Shown piece after piece: positions 52,280 to 61,427 of a DNA stretch of 64,000 bases. Numbering within the stretch: the first letter of the stretch is position 1; each line of letters begins with the position of its first letter. Origin of the DNA: an uncultured Verrucomicrobia subdivision 3 bacterium (GTDB lineage: Bacteria; Verrucomicrobiota; Verrucomicrobiia; Limisphaerales; UBA11358); the NCBI GenBank assembly GCA_903850425.1, contig CAINLR010000027.1, positions 1-64,000 of the forward strand, written 5' to 3'. Under the pieces are notes generated by a model. That model was given only the letters and a program-made list of their open reading frames with translations. It was not told the origin of the DNA and made no database searches. A program made the position numbers and the translations under genes.

Positions 52280-53583
52280 ACTTCCTCCCCCTCATCGAAG
52301 CCAAACGTGAAGGAAAAATCCTCGCGCCGGCACAAATCCAAGAAATCATCCGCGAATTCACCGCCGGGAGAATTCCCGATTACCAGATGGCCGCCATGCT
52401 CATGGCCATTTATTTTCGCGGCCTAAACACCGCTGAAACCACCGCGCTCACGCTGGCCATGCGCGATTCCGGCGACGTGTTGAAATTTCCGAAAGACAGA
52501 CGCCCGCTTGTGGATAAGCATTCCACCGGCGGCATCGGCGACAAAATTTCACTCCCGCTCGCCCCGTTGCTGGCGTGTCTCGGCTTTCGCGTGCCGATGA
52601 TTTCCGGCCGCGGACTCGGCATCACCGGCGGCACGCTCGACAAGTTGGATTCCATTCCGGGTTACAAAACGCTGCTGCCCGCCGCGCAAATCACCAAGCT
52701 GGTGCAACAAGTCGGCTGCGTCATCTGCGGCCAGACGGACACGATGGTTCCCGCCGACAAAAAAATTTACGCCCTGCGCGACGCCAGCGGCACCGTGCCG
52801 AGCATTCAATTGATCACCGCCTCCATTCTCTCCAAGAAACTCGCCGAAAATCTGGCAGCGCTCATTCTCGACGTGAAGTTCGGCTGCGCCGCCTTCATGC
52901 AAACCAGGGCGGATGCGCGCAAGCTGGCCAAAGCGATGGTCGCGTTAGGCAACGAGGGTGGCACGAACACGCGCGCCCTCTTGACGGACATGAACACGCC
53001 GCTGGGCCGCGCCGCCGGCAACTGGCTGGAAGTGAAGGAAAGCGTTGAGTGTCTGGAAGGCAAAGGTCCGTTGGATTTATTGGAACTCGTGGTGAATTCC
53101 GCCGCGCATCTGCTCGTGCAAACCAAAAAATCCAAATCGCTCGCGTCAGCGCTCGAGTTGACCACGGAATGTTTGCGATCCGGTGAACCCCGCAAAAAGT
53201 GGGACGAAATGATCGCCGCCCAAGGCGCGGACTTGAAAGCCTGCAACCAAAAGCTGGCGCTGGATTCCACAGCCGAAGTTGTCGCTGAAGCGAAAGCCGA
53301 CAAAGCGGGATTCATTTCCAAGTGCGACGCCCGCATCATCGGCGAAGTCATCCGCGACATTGGTGGCGGGCGGCTCACGAAGGAATCAAACATCAACTAC
53401 GATGTTGGGGTGGATCGCATCGCCAAGCCGGGCGAACGCGTGGAAAAATCCGGACTGCTTTGCCGCGTTCACGCCGCCGATTCCGCCCAAGCCAAAGCGG
53501 CCATCGTGCGGCTGAAGAGGGCGTTTGAAATTTCTGTGAAGCGTCCGGCACCAACTCCGCTGATTGTAGAAGTCATCCAGTGA
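52276..53583 (+). CDS. Pyrimidine-nucleoside (thymidine) phosphorylase
   Basis: The protein has 435 residues, normal for PyNP/DeoA. Residues: AKREGKILAPAQIQEIIREF, YQMAAMLMAIYFRGLNTAET, and the phosphate-binding signature VDKHSTGGIGDKISLPLAPL. GRGLGITGGTLDKLDSIPGY and VKFGCAAFMQTRADARKLAK follow. Splits pyrimidine nucleosides with phosphate for salvage. The C-terminal DVGVDRIAKPGERVEKSGLL is the usual beta-domain. Whether it prefers thymidine or uridine cannot be decided from sequence. Confidence 0.93.
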   Translation: MNFLPLIEAKREGKILAPAQIQEIIREFTAGRIPDYQMAAMLMAIYFRGLNTAETTALTLAMRDSGDVLKFPKDRRPLVDKHSTGGIGDKISLPLAPLLACLGFRVPMISGRGLGITGGTLDKLDSIPGYKTLLPAAQITKLVQQVGCVICGQTDTMVPADKKIYALRDASGTVPSIQLITASILSKKLAENLAALILDVKFGCAAFMQTRADARKLAKAMVALGNEGGTNTRALLTDMNTPLGRAAGNWLEVKESVECLEGKGPLDLLELVVNSAAHLLVQTKKSKSLASALELTTECLRSGEPRKKWDEMIAAQGADLKACNQKLALDSTAEVVAEAKADKAGFISKCDARIIGEVIRDIGGGRLTKESNINYDVGVDRIAKPGERVEKSGLLCRVHAADSAQAKAAIVRLKRAFEISVKRPAPTPLIVEVIQ

Positions 53584-53603
53584 CCTATAGAGAGCGCACC
53601 GTC

Positions 53604-53730
53604 CCGGAGCGCGGCTGGGTCGAAAACCAGCCGCCGCCGCCGCGCCATGACTAGCGCTGGGAATAAACCGGATGCTGCCGCGCTTTCCAAGTTTCTGCGG
53701 CTGGTCGAGGACGACACAGCCGTGCTCCGG
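53604..53730. repeat. Inverted-end element, second copy of family B
   Basis: The arms CCGGAGCGCGGCTGGGTC (53604-53621) and GACACAGCCGTGCTCCGG (53713-53730) are largely complementary. Inner CCAGCCGC near 53627 and GCGGCTGG near 53698 pair again. It shares arms and order with the element at 29245-29373. It fills the gap between the converging phosphorylase and ABM genes. Confidence 0.8.
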
Positions 53731-53732
53731 CG

Positions 53733-54032
53733 CTAAGCGATCTTCTCCCAAATGGTGATGTCGGGCATCGCGACACACAACTCACCCACGCGCGGCAGCA
53801 AGGTCGTAATGTGCGTGTTTTGCAAATGCGCGTCGAGGTGGGCTTTGCTCGTCCAGTTTTCGTGGAAGAGAAATTTCGCCGGGTCTTCGGGCAACGCATG
53901 CAAATCGTAGTTGATACAGCCCGCTTCTTTGCGCGTCGGCGCGACGAGGCCGATCAAGGCGTTTTTCAATTCGGTCTCCTTGCCGGGCTTGGCTTGAAAC
54001 GTGGCGATGACGGTGATGTTTTTTGCGCTCAT
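53733..54032 (-). CDS. Antibiotic biosynthesis monooxygenase (ABM)-domain protein
   Basis: The protein has 99 residues. NITVIATFQAKPGKETELKN, NYDLHALPEDPAKFLFHENW and DAHLQNTHITTLLPRVGELC match the ABM/quinol monooxygenase ferredoxin-like fold. Small cytoplasmic enzyme or stress protein. It begins 6 bp downstream of the GH43 gene on the same strand, so they may share a transcript; a functional link is doubtful. Confidence 0.85.
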   Translation of the reverse strand: MSAKNITVIATFQAKPGKETELKNALIGLVAPTRKEAGCINYDLHALPEDPAKFLFHENWTSKAHLDAHLQNTHITTLLPRVGELCVAMPDITIWEKIA

Positions 54033-54038
54033 AAATTT

Positions 54039-56510
54039 TCAGCGTTGCAGTCGGTAATAATTCAGCATGTTCGATTTGGAGATTAGCAGCGACCAGCGGT
54101 CGTTGGCGAGTGTGGGCACGAGGCTGTTGGTCGTCCAACTCCCCAGGTTCGTGCTGCCCTGCGCGGCGAAACCCACCGCCCATGACGGCCACGCGAGCGA
54201 CAGATTTGCGGACGAATTGGAGGTTGTGAGGCTCACCGGCAAAGCAAGCGCATCGGGACCGAATTGAAAATCCGTCGCGATTTCCTGCGGCGTGAGGCGG
54301 CCGTCGTAGATGCGAAGCTCGTCAATGGTCGCGTCGAGATAGGCGTCGCTGCTCCACAATGAGCGACCGATAAATGCCCAGGATTTATTAACGCCGGTCA
54401 GCCCGGGCAACGCGCGATTGGTGGCCTGCTCCAAAACGCCGTTGGTGTAAATAGCCGTGTAGCCATTGGCCGGATCCACGATGCAGGCGACCTGAACGGT
54501 GCGGTTGTCGAACGTGCCGGGGAGGTCGAACGTCGCGGTGCTGCTGGTGGAAATCTCCGTGCGGTGCGCGCCGGTGCCGGTGTGCGGGCTGAAGAAGACA
54601 TATTGCGAACCGTTCGCGCCGGAGATGTTTCCGAAGTCGAACACGCGCGCGTAATTTCCATTCACGCCGAACGCCGCCCAAAACTCCACGGTCAGCGCGG
54701 AGGAACCCGAGACGAGTCCGCCGGGGAGATTCACATAGCCACCGCTCGCGCCGGTGAGTTTGAGGGCATTGTTGGTGATGACGGCGTTGCCCATCAGCGT
54801 GCCGTGCGCGAGGCCGATGGAGTCCCAGACGTTCGTGGTGCCGGAAGTGAAACTGTAGCGGTGCGCGAGCGCGGGATGCGTCCACGCGAGATCGCGGATT
54901 TCCGCGCCGCTCAACGGTCGGCCGAAAACACGGAAAGAAGCGATGCGCCCGTTGAAATAGGGATCGGCGGGGAACTGGCTTTGGCCAACATAGTTGCTGC
55001 GCGCCAGCAACTGCCACGGGCGGATGGTGAGCGTGTTGTTCGTGCCCACGGGACTGCCGTTGAGGTAAAGAAATCCCTGGGCACCATCGAGGGAAACCGC
55101 GACATGGCACCAGGAATTGGTCGGCATGGCGGTGGTCGCGTCAATGAGTTGTTCCGCCCCACCGTTGCGGATGGCGAACCGCGGCTTGCCGGTGCTGGCG
55201 CGCGGCGTGAGGAAAAAATATCTTGTGGGGTTGCTGCCGAAATCAAAAATCCGCTGCCACTCCGCGCCGCCATTCCACTTCACCCACGCCGCGAACGTGC
55301 TGGCGTTGGCCACGGCCAACGGGAACGAAACGGCATTGGTTGCGCCGTCGAGATTCAGGACTTTTCCGCGCGCGTTGTCGTTGGTAATGCCCGCTCCATT
55401 CTGCAAGGTGGCGTTATAGAGCGCGAGATGTTCGCGCGCATCCGTGCTGAACGTGTAAAGGGCGCTCCAGTCGTTCGTCACTGCCGGCCAGCCGTCATTC
55501 GTCCAGTCGAGCCGGTTCATGCCCACGGTGGCGGTGCCGTTGTTTTTGGCGTCGTAGTAATGATAGGTGAACCAGTTCGTGCCGTTGTCGTTCAGAATGC
55601 CCGGATGGCCGGGGCCGACGAAGCGCGCGGTGCTTTCCAAAACCACCGTGCCGCCGCCGGTCAGCAGATTGGCTCCGCTCTTGTCGAAATACGGCCCGGT
55701 GACGCTCGCGCCGCGCCCGACGCGCACATTGTAAGTGCTGTCCACACCAGAACAGCAGCCACCGTAGTTCAGAAATAAATAATAAAATCCGCCGCGCTGA
55801 TAAAGAAATGACGCTTCGGTGGTGTTTTGGTCGTAGGTGGCGGTGCTGCTGGCGACTTTGGTGCCGATGACAGCGGGATTCAGGCGCAATCCCGTCGCCG
55901 GGTCAATCTGCGTCACGACAATGCCGTCCGAATAGGAGCCGTAGGACATCCAGACCGAGCCGTTGCTGTCCACGAGAATGCTGGGGTCAATGCAGTTAAA
56001 AGCGATGGTGTCGGTATTGGCTTTGGCTGGGTAATACGATTCGACGACTTTGCCTTGATCCGTCCAGGATGGCGAATTCAAGGATGGCGACGTGGCCACC
56101 CCGATGGCGGAATTGCGCGTGCCCCATTGTGAACAGGCGTAGTAGAGATGGTAACGGCCGTTGAAGTAGGCGATATCCGGCGCCCAAAAATAGCCGCTGA
56201 AAGCGGGGGTTATGTTTGTCGCTCCGGAAACGATGTTGGTGAATGCGGGCAAGTCGGTCGTCGTCCATGCCGGCGGGCCGCTGGGAAAAACGGCGGGAAT
56301 CGAACTCCAGTTTCGCAAGTCGGTGGAGGTGATGCCGGAAATTCCCTGACCGTCGCCGTAAATGAAATAGCTACTGCCGCTCTTGATCATCGTGCTGGGG
56401 TCGTGCAGAAAATAACTGCCGGTGAACGGCATTTGGGCACGCGCGCCGGCGATCCCCAGTGCCAGCAGAATTAGCGCAATGCGAATTCTTGTTGAGGACG
56501 GAAAATTCAT
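54039..56510 (-). CDS. Secreted arabinan-degrading GH43 enzyme with two LamG domains
   Basis: The protein has 823 residues from the ATG at 56510, directly before a signal peptide (RIALILLALGIAGARAQ). The GH43 propeller: SYFLHDPSTMIKSGSSYFIY (Asp), AFNCIDPSILVDSNGSVWMS (Asp), QNTTEASFLYQRGGFYYLFL (Glu), and GPGHPGILNDNGTNWFTYHY. Two LamG-like domains follow, about 400-560 (FAAWVKWNGGAEWQRIFDFG) and about 565-745 (LTVEFWAAFGVNGNYARVFD). The C-terminal 60 residues (NLSLAWPSWAVGFAAQGSTN ... YYRLQR) are the module shared with other exported proteins. Likely endo-1,5-alpha-L-arabinanase. Located 35 bp downstream of pyrF. Confidence 0.9.
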   Translation of the reverse strand: MNFPSSTRIRIALILLALGIAGARAQMPFTGSYFLHDPSTMIKSGSSYFIYGDGQGISGITSTDLRNWSSIPAVFPSGPPAWTTTDLPAFTNIVSGATNITPAFSGYFWAPDIAYFNGRYHLYYACSQWGTRNSAIGVATSPSLNSPSWTDQGKVVESYYPAKANTDTIAFNCIDPSILVDSNGSVWMSYGSYSDGIVVTQIDPATGLRLNPAVIGTKVASSTATYDQNTTEASFLYQRGGFYYLFLNYGGCCSGVDSTYNVRVGRGASVTGPYFDKSGANLLTGGGTVVLESTARFVGPGHPGILNDNGTNWFTYHYYDAKNNGTATVGMNRLDWTNDGWPAVTNDWSALYTFSTDAREHLALYNATLQNGAGITNDNARGKVLNLDGATNAVSFPLAVANASTFAAWVKWNGGAEWQRIFDFGSNPTRYFFLTPRASTGKPRFAIRNGGAEQLIDATTAMPTNSWCHVAVSLDGAQGFLYLNGSPVGTNNTLTIRPWQLLARSNYVGQSQFPADPYFNGRIASFRVFGRPLSGAEIRDLAWTHPALAHRYSFTSGTTNVWDSIGLAHGTLMGNAVITNNALKLTGASGGYVNLPGGLVSGSSALTVEFWAAFGVNGNYARVFDFGNISGANGSQYVFFSPHTGTGAHRTEISTSSTATFDLPGTFDNRTVQVACIVDPANGYTAIYTNGVLEQATNRALPGLTGVNKSWAFIGRSLWSSDAYLDATIDELRIYDGRLTPQEIATDFQFGPDALALPVSLTTSNSSANLSLAWPSWAVGFAAQGSTNLGSWTTNSLVPTLANDRWSLLISKSNMLNYYRLQR

Positions 56511-56545
56511 GCGGGCGCGGCGCAACGTAGCACACCTGCCCGAAT

Positions 56546-57253
56546 TCAGGAAAGCGATTCCAAAATCTTCTCGGCGGCCCAGCGCGGATTTTCCGCCGCG
56601 TAAATTGGCCGGCCAATCACCAGCCAACTGGCACCGGCCTGCATCGCTTCGCGCGGCGAGAGTGTGCGCTTCTGGTCATCGGCCTTTTCCGCGCCGGTGC
56701 GGATGCCGGGTGTGACAAGCTGGATGTGCGCGGGCAGAACTTTTCGCAACGCGACGATTTCCAGCGGCGAACAGACCAGACCGCGCAAGCCGGACGTCAC
56801 CGCGAGTTCCGCCAGTCGCAAAACTTGGTTTTCCGTGTCCGCCTCGCAGCCGATTTCCGTCAGGGTTTCGTTGGTGGAACTCGTCAGCACGGTGACCCCG
56901 AGGACGAGCGGCGCGACCAGACCTAGCAATTTTGCCGTGTCCTGGGCGGATCGTTCCGCCGCGCGCATCATCTCGCCGCCGCCGCTGGTGTGGATGGTCG
57001 TCATCTGCACATCGAGCCGCGTGGCGGCGGCGATGGCCTTGGCGACGGTGTTGGGGATGTCGTGAAATTTCAAATCCAAGAACACGCTGGCACCAGTTGC
57101 GCGCACGCGCTTCACGATGTCAGGCCCGGCGGAGACGAACAGTTCCTTGCCGATCTTGAACGCGCCAACCGCCGGCGCGACCAGTTCGGCGAGTTTCAAA
57201 GCTTGTTCCGCCGACGGCACGTCGAGCGCCACGATGATGGGATTGCGTGTCAT
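56546..57253 (-). CDS. pyrF: Orotidine-5'-phosphate decarboxylase
   Basis: The protein has 235 residues. NPIIVALDVPSAEQALKLAE, GAFKIGKELFVSAGPDIVKR, and VFLDLKFHDIPNTVAKAIAA carry the catalytic Asp-Lys-Asp set; PAHIQLVTPGIRTGAEKADD is the phosphate loop. Last step of UMP synthesis. First of a minus-strand group with the GH43 and ABM genes. No other pyr genes nearby apart from the nucleoside phosphorylase 3 kb away. Confidence 0.96.
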   Translation of the reverse strand: MTRNPIIVALDVPSAEQALKLAELVAPAVGAFKIGKELFVSAGPDIVKRVRATGASVFLDLKFHDIPNTVAKAIAAATRLDVQMTTIHTSGGGEMMRAAERSAQDTAKLLGLVAPLVLGVTVLTSSTNETLTEIGCEADTENQVLRLAELAVTSGLRGLVCSPLEIVALRKVLPAHIQLVTPGIRTGAEKADDQKRTLSPREAMQAGASWLVIGRPIYAAENPRWAAEKILESLS

Positions 57254-57414
57254 GCGCCGCCCAAGTTACGACAAAGCTCCCGCTGGCAAAACAAATTCTT
57301 GTTGAACAACCAAGAACCAAAGCAACCAGGTGTTTCAACCTTTGTTCCTTCGTTGCCTGGCGTTTCAACTTCTTCCCGCTTTCTTCAGATATCGTTTTCT
57401 CTTAATTTGAGGGC
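57254..57414. repeat. Gap with a weak inverted repeat
   Basis: The 161-bp gap between divergent pyrF and hisD contains AACCAAGAACCAAAGCAACC near 57308 and the roughly inverse CTTTGTTCCTTCGTTGCCTG near 57341, a probable degenerate dispersed element. The promoters for both genes should also lie here. Confidence 0.4.
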
Positions 57415-58710
57415 ATGAAAACCGTTCGCCACACCGACAAAGATTTTTCCGCCAGGCTACGCCAGGTCGCGGCCGATTCCAGCTTGTTCGACGCCGAGAT
57501 CGAGCAGCGCACCAAGGCGATTTTGCATGAGGTCGGCGCGCGCGGTGATGAGGCGGTGCTGGAATTCACGGAAAAGTTCGACGGTGCCAAGCTTACCGCC
57601 GACCAGCTTGCCGTAACGCACGCCGAACTCATGGCGGCGGCGCTCAAGGCGGACAATGCGCTCCGCGCCGCCGTGGCCGAAGCCGAAAATAATATCGCGC
57701 TGTTCGCCAAAAAATCCCTGCGCAAAGGCTGGCAGGCGAAAAATTCCCACGGCGCGAGCGTCGGCGAGAAGTTTGATCCGTTCAGCCGCGTCGGCGTTTA
57801 CATTCCCGGTGGCACCGCGCCGCTCGTCTCCACGGCCCTGATGACGATCACGCTCGCGAAAGTCGCGGGCTGCAAGGAGATCGTGGTCACCACGCCATGC
57901 GGCAAGGATGGCTCGATCAATCCGGCGATCCTGTTTGCCGCGCGGGCGGCGGGCGCGACGGAGATTTACCGTGTCGGCGGCGCGCAGGCGATTGCCGCGC
58001 TGGCTTATGGCACGAACACGATTCGCCGCGTGCAGAAAATTTTCGGCCCCGGCAATGCCTACGTCAGCATGGCCAAGCGGCTGCTCGTCGGGCGCGTGGC
58101 GATTGATCTGCTCGCGGGACCAAGCGATTTGCTCGTGCTCGCGGACGACACCGCCAATCCCAAATTCGTCGCGTCCGACCTGCTCGCGCAGGCCGAGCAC
58201 GGCTCCGGCCACGAGCGCGTCTGGCTGGTGACGACCTCCGCGAAAATTCTCAAGGGCGTGGAAAGGGAAATTGCCCGGCAGTTGCCGAAACTGGCGCGAC
58301 GCGATTTCATCCAGCGCGTTTTGGATCGCAATACCTGGTTGATTCAAGTGGCCGGCATCGCTGACGCCGTGGCGCTGGCGAACCAACTCTCGCCGGAACA
58401 TTGCGAAGTCATCACGCGCGACGCGCGACGCGTGAGTGGCGGCATCATCACGGCGGGCGCGATTTTCCTCGGCAACTGGTCGCCGACGGTGCTGGGCGAT
58501 TACGTTGCCGGGCCGAGCCATGTGCTGCCGACCGACGGCGCGGGCGCGTCCTTTGCCGGCCTGACGGTGGATCAATTCCAGCGCCGCACGAGCGTGGTGG
58601 AATATAACCGGGCATCGCTCAAGCGGGCCCTGAAGTCGGTAAAAAAATTCGCGGAACTCGAAGGTCTCGGTGCCCACGGGAACAGCGCGGAAGTCCGAAC
58701 AAAAAAATAG
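57415..58710 (+). CDS. hisD: Histidinol dehydrogenase
   Basis: The protein has 431 residues. FDPFSRVGVYIPGGTAPLVS, EIYRVGGAQAIAALAYGTNT, KIFGPGNAYVSMAKRLLVGR and IDLLAGPSDLLVLADDTANP are conserved. Zinc ligands and catalytic residues lie in LAQAEHGSGHERVWLVTT and LSPEHCEVITRDARRV. The C-terminus PTDGAGASFAGLTVDQFQRR is standard. Oxidises L-histidinol to histidine with two NAD. No other his gene is next to it, so histidine genes are probably scattered. Confidence 0.96.
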   Translation: MKTVRHTDKDFSARLRQVAADSSLFDAEIEQRTKAILHEVGARGDEAVLEFTEKFDGAKLTADQLAVTHAELMAAALKADNALRAAVAEAENNIALFAKKSLRKGWQAKNSHGASVGEKFDPFSRVGVYIPGGTAPLVSTALMTITLAKVAGCKEIVVTTPCGKDGSINPAILFAARAAGATEIYRVGGAQAIAALAYGTNTIRRVQKIFGPGNAYVSMAKRLLVGRVAIDLLAGPSDLLVLADDTANPKFVASDLLAQAEHGSGHERVWLVTTSAKILKGVEREIARQLPKLARRDFIQRVLDRNTWLIQVAGIADAVALANQLSPEHCEVITRDARRVSGGIITAGAIFLGNWSPTVLGDYVAGPSHVLPTDGAGASFAGLTVDQFQRRTSVVEYNRASLKRALKSVKKFAELEGLGAHGNSAEVRTKK

Positions 58711-59045
58711 CCGCACAATCCCGCCCGATACGCAAAAAGTGTTCCGGAAAATGTTTGCGTCTTTCGCGCGGTGCGCGGTTTGATCGGCTCGCTTCGGAAT
58801 TTGCCAACACCACTCAAATTGCCACTGCCGCGCCGGTCGTGGCCTGAAGGAAGATTCATTGCCGGCTTTTTAACCACGAAACCCACGCACTACACGAAAC
58901 ACTGACGCCCGAAACGGCCGCTTCCTTCTGTGCCCGCTTTCGTGTGTTTTGAGTATTTCGTGCTGGAAAAAATTTCACCGGCACTGAATTCAATCTGGCT
59001 TCACGCCAAAGAATTGGCATATTCTGCGCGCTCTGACCTTTGCCT
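58711..59045. repeat. 335-bp gap with an AACCACGAAA-type element
   Basis: Sequence from 58871 (TTAACCACGAAACCCACGCA) to about 58970 (TTTCGTGTGTTTTGAGTATT, then TTCGTGCTGG) has inverted ends and an interior CGAAACGGCCGCTTCC. Its ends resemble those of the 19736 and 26286 family. The gap contains no supported gene; the gyrase-type promoter is likely near 59000. Confidence 0.65.
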
Positions 59046-61157
59046 ATGTCAGCCAAAAACAAAAAAGATTTGAACCAATCCGAATTGCCCATCGAAGGCG
59101 GCGAACCGAACGCTGCCGCAACGCCCACGCCCGTCGCCCCCGACGCCGGCGAAACGCATGTGCTGGCCGAGGCGGTGGAAGTGGTGGCGCATAAGCCGTT
59201 CGTGCCGGGCAAACTGGAGCTGGCGCTGCATCGCCGCGTCAACACGAGCTTTCTCGAGTATGCGAGCTACGTCATCCGCGACCGGGCGATTCCGCATCTG
59301 GCCGACGGCGTGAAGCCGGTGCAACGCCGCATTCTCTATGTGCTGAAAACCCTGGATGACGGGCGGTTCATCAAGGTCGCCAGCGTGACGGGCGAGACGA
59401 TGAAATATCATCCGCACGGCAACGCTTCCATTGACGACGCGATCGTGGTGCTGGCCAACAAGCGCTATCTGATCGAAGGCCAGGGCAATTTCGGCAACAT
59501 CTTCACCGGCGACCCGGCGGCCGCGCCGCGTTACATCGAGTGCCGGCTGACCGACTTGGCGCGCACGGAATTGTTTAACAAGGAAATCACCGAGTTTATC
59601 CTGACCTATGATGGCCGCAAAGAAGAGCCGGTGACCTTGCCCAGCAAACTGCCGTTGACGCTCATGCTCGGCACGGAAGGCATCGCCGTCGGTCTGGCCA
59701 CGCGCATTCTGCCGCATAATTTCCCCGAACTGCTCGAAGCGCAAATCGCGATTTTGAAAAATCAGCCGTTCAAATGTCTGCCGGATTTTCCGACCGGCGG
59801 CCTGATGGATGCGCGCGATTATCAGGACGGCAAAGGCACGGTGACCGTCCGCGCCAAGATCAAAACGAAGGATTCTTCGACGGTGGTGATCAAGGATATT
59901 CCGCCGAGCACCACGACCGAATCGCTCATTGCTTCGATCGAAGACGCCACGCGCAAAGGGAAGTTGAAGGTGAAATCCATCAATGATTTCACCTCCGAAA
60001 CAGTTGAGATCGAGATCCGGTGCCCGCAGGGCGTGGACGCGGAGAAGCTGGTGGATGCGCTGTATGCCTTCACCGATTGCGAAGTCTCGCTCACCAGCCG
60101 CATCATCGTCATCAAGGATAACCGACCGGTGGAACTGACGGTCAGCGAAGTCCTGCGCGAGAACACGGCGCAGCTCGTCGAACTGCTCAAGCGCGAACTG
60201 GAGTTGAAGCAGAAGCAGCTTCAGGATGAACTGCATTATCGCACGCTGGAACGCATCTTCATCGAGGAGCGCATCTATAAATTGATCGAGAAGTGCAAGA
60301 CGAACGAGGCCGTCATGGCGGCGGTGTATGAGGGTTTCGTGCCGTTCCAGAAACAGCTCGTGCGCGACCTCGCCGACGCGGACGTGGAGAAATTATTGCA
60401 GGTGCGCATCCGCCGCATTTCGCTGTTCGACATCAACAAGCATCGCGAGGAGATGGATCAGGTAAAAGCCGATCTGGCCGACACGCAAAAAAACCTCAAG
60501 AGCCTCACGAAATACGCCATCGGCCATCTCGAAACGTTGCTGGAAAAATATCGGCCGATCTATCCGCGCCTCACCACGAAGTCTGCGCGGCATGAGGAAG
60601 TGGATGTGAAGGCGGTCGCGTTCAAGTCGTTCAAGGTGGCCTACGACCGCGAGACCGGCTACGTCGGCTACAAAGTTTCCGGCGAGGAGTTCAAGCTGGA
60701 GTGCACAAAGTTCGACAAGATTCTGCTCGTGTTCAAAGACGGCACTTACAAGGTCAGCGAACTGCCGGAGAAATTATTTGTCGGCCAGGAATTATTTTAC
60801 TGCGGCATTCCGGATCGCGAAAAGATTTTCACCTGCGCCTACACGGACCGCGAGGCGAGCTACCTCAAGCGTTTCACGTTCGGTGGCACGATTCTGAACA
60901 AGGCCTACGCGTGCATCCCGGAGAAATCGCGCATCCTGTATTTCGCGCCGGAGACGCCGAAGGTTCTCTATGTGCGCTACAAGCCCGCGCCGCACCAGAA
61001 GATTTCCCAGCAGACGTGCGACCCGTCGCAAGTGGACGTGAAATCACCGAAGACGCTGGGCCGCCAGATCTCCATCAAAGACATTTCGTCCGTCACCGCC
61101 GAACCGACGCGCGGCTGGGACGAAAAAGAAGTGACCACGAAGATTGTATTCGCGTGA
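59046..61157 (+). CDS. Type II topoisomerase subunit A (ParC/GyrA family)
   Basis: The protein has 703 residues from the ATG at 59046. The N-terminal 55 residues are disordered. The breakage-reunion domain follows: YASYVIRDRAIPHLADGVKP, YHPHGNASIDDAIVVLANKR, and the catalytic Tyr163 in AAPRYIECRLTDLAR. A coiled-coil region (LLKRELELKQKQLQDELHYR) and a short beta-pinwheel-like C-terminus (FKLECTKFDKILLVFKDGTY) follow. At about 700 residues it is shorter than GyrA and nearer ParC. No GyrB/ParE partner lies in the window. Cuts and religates DNA; whether gyrase or topo IV cannot be decided here. Confidence 0.88.
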   Translation: MSAKNKKDLNQSELPIEGGEPNAAATPTPVAPDAGETHVLAEAVEVVAHKPFVPGKLELALHRRVNTSFLEYASYVIRDRAIPHLADGVKPVQRRILYVLKTLDDGRFIKVASVTGETMKYHPHGNASIDDAIVVLANKRYLIEGQGNFGNIFTGDPAAAPRYIECRLTDLARTELFNKEITEFILTYDGRKEEPVTLPSKLPLTLMLGTEGIAVGLATRILPHNFPELLEAQIAILKNQPFKCLPDFPTGGLMDARDYQDGKGTVTVRAKIKTKDSSTVVIKDIPPSTTTESLIASIEDATRKGKLKVKSINDFTSETVEIEIRCPQGVDAEKLVDALYAFTDCEVSLTSRIIVIKDNRPVELTVSEVLRENTAQLVELLKRELELKQKQLQDELHYRTLERIFIEERIYKLIEKCKTNEAVMAAVYEGFVPFQKQLVRDLADADVEKLLQVRIRRISLFDINKHREEMDQVKADLADTQKNLKSLTKYAIGHLETLLEKYRPIYPRLTTKSARHEEVDVKAVAFKSFKVAYDRETGYVGYKVSGEEFKLECTKFDKILLVFKDGTYKVSELPEKLFVGQELFYCGIPDREKIFTCAYTDREASYLKRFTFGGTILNKAYACIPEKSRILYFAPETPKVLYVRYKPAPHQKISQQTCDPSQVDVKSPKTLGRQISIKDISSVTAEPTRGWDEKEVTTKIVFA

Positions 61158-61427
61158 ACCGGCATGGCACCGTTGTAAACCGACGCCATCCGGACGGGTG
61201 TGGCGCAACACCGAAAATAAAGCCATTGTAAAAACGTAGCTTTGACAGGGGCCACGAGCTGTCCCAATCCGCTCCGCTGGCCGGGCGGCGCCAAGTTTGG
61301 GATGGACAACCGGCGGCAGCGAACGCAATGTCGGAACCATGAAATTTTTGGATCAGCAGCGTAGGACCAGCAGTGGGCGGCGCAATCAACCGTCCACTAT
61401 CTGCTGACCATTGACCCACCAGCCAAC
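61158..61427. other. Gap without supported gene
   Basis: The 270-bp gap before the CPBP gene shows no gene or clear hairpin. A TTGACAGGGG near 61241 could be a -35 box, but no matching -10 box was convincing. Confidence 0.35.

Noticed and set aside
54564-55778. 404-residue plus-strand frame opposite the GH43 gene
   Set aside because: Shadow frame with no recognisable domain; GH43 catalytic motifs and LamG domains are on the minus strand.
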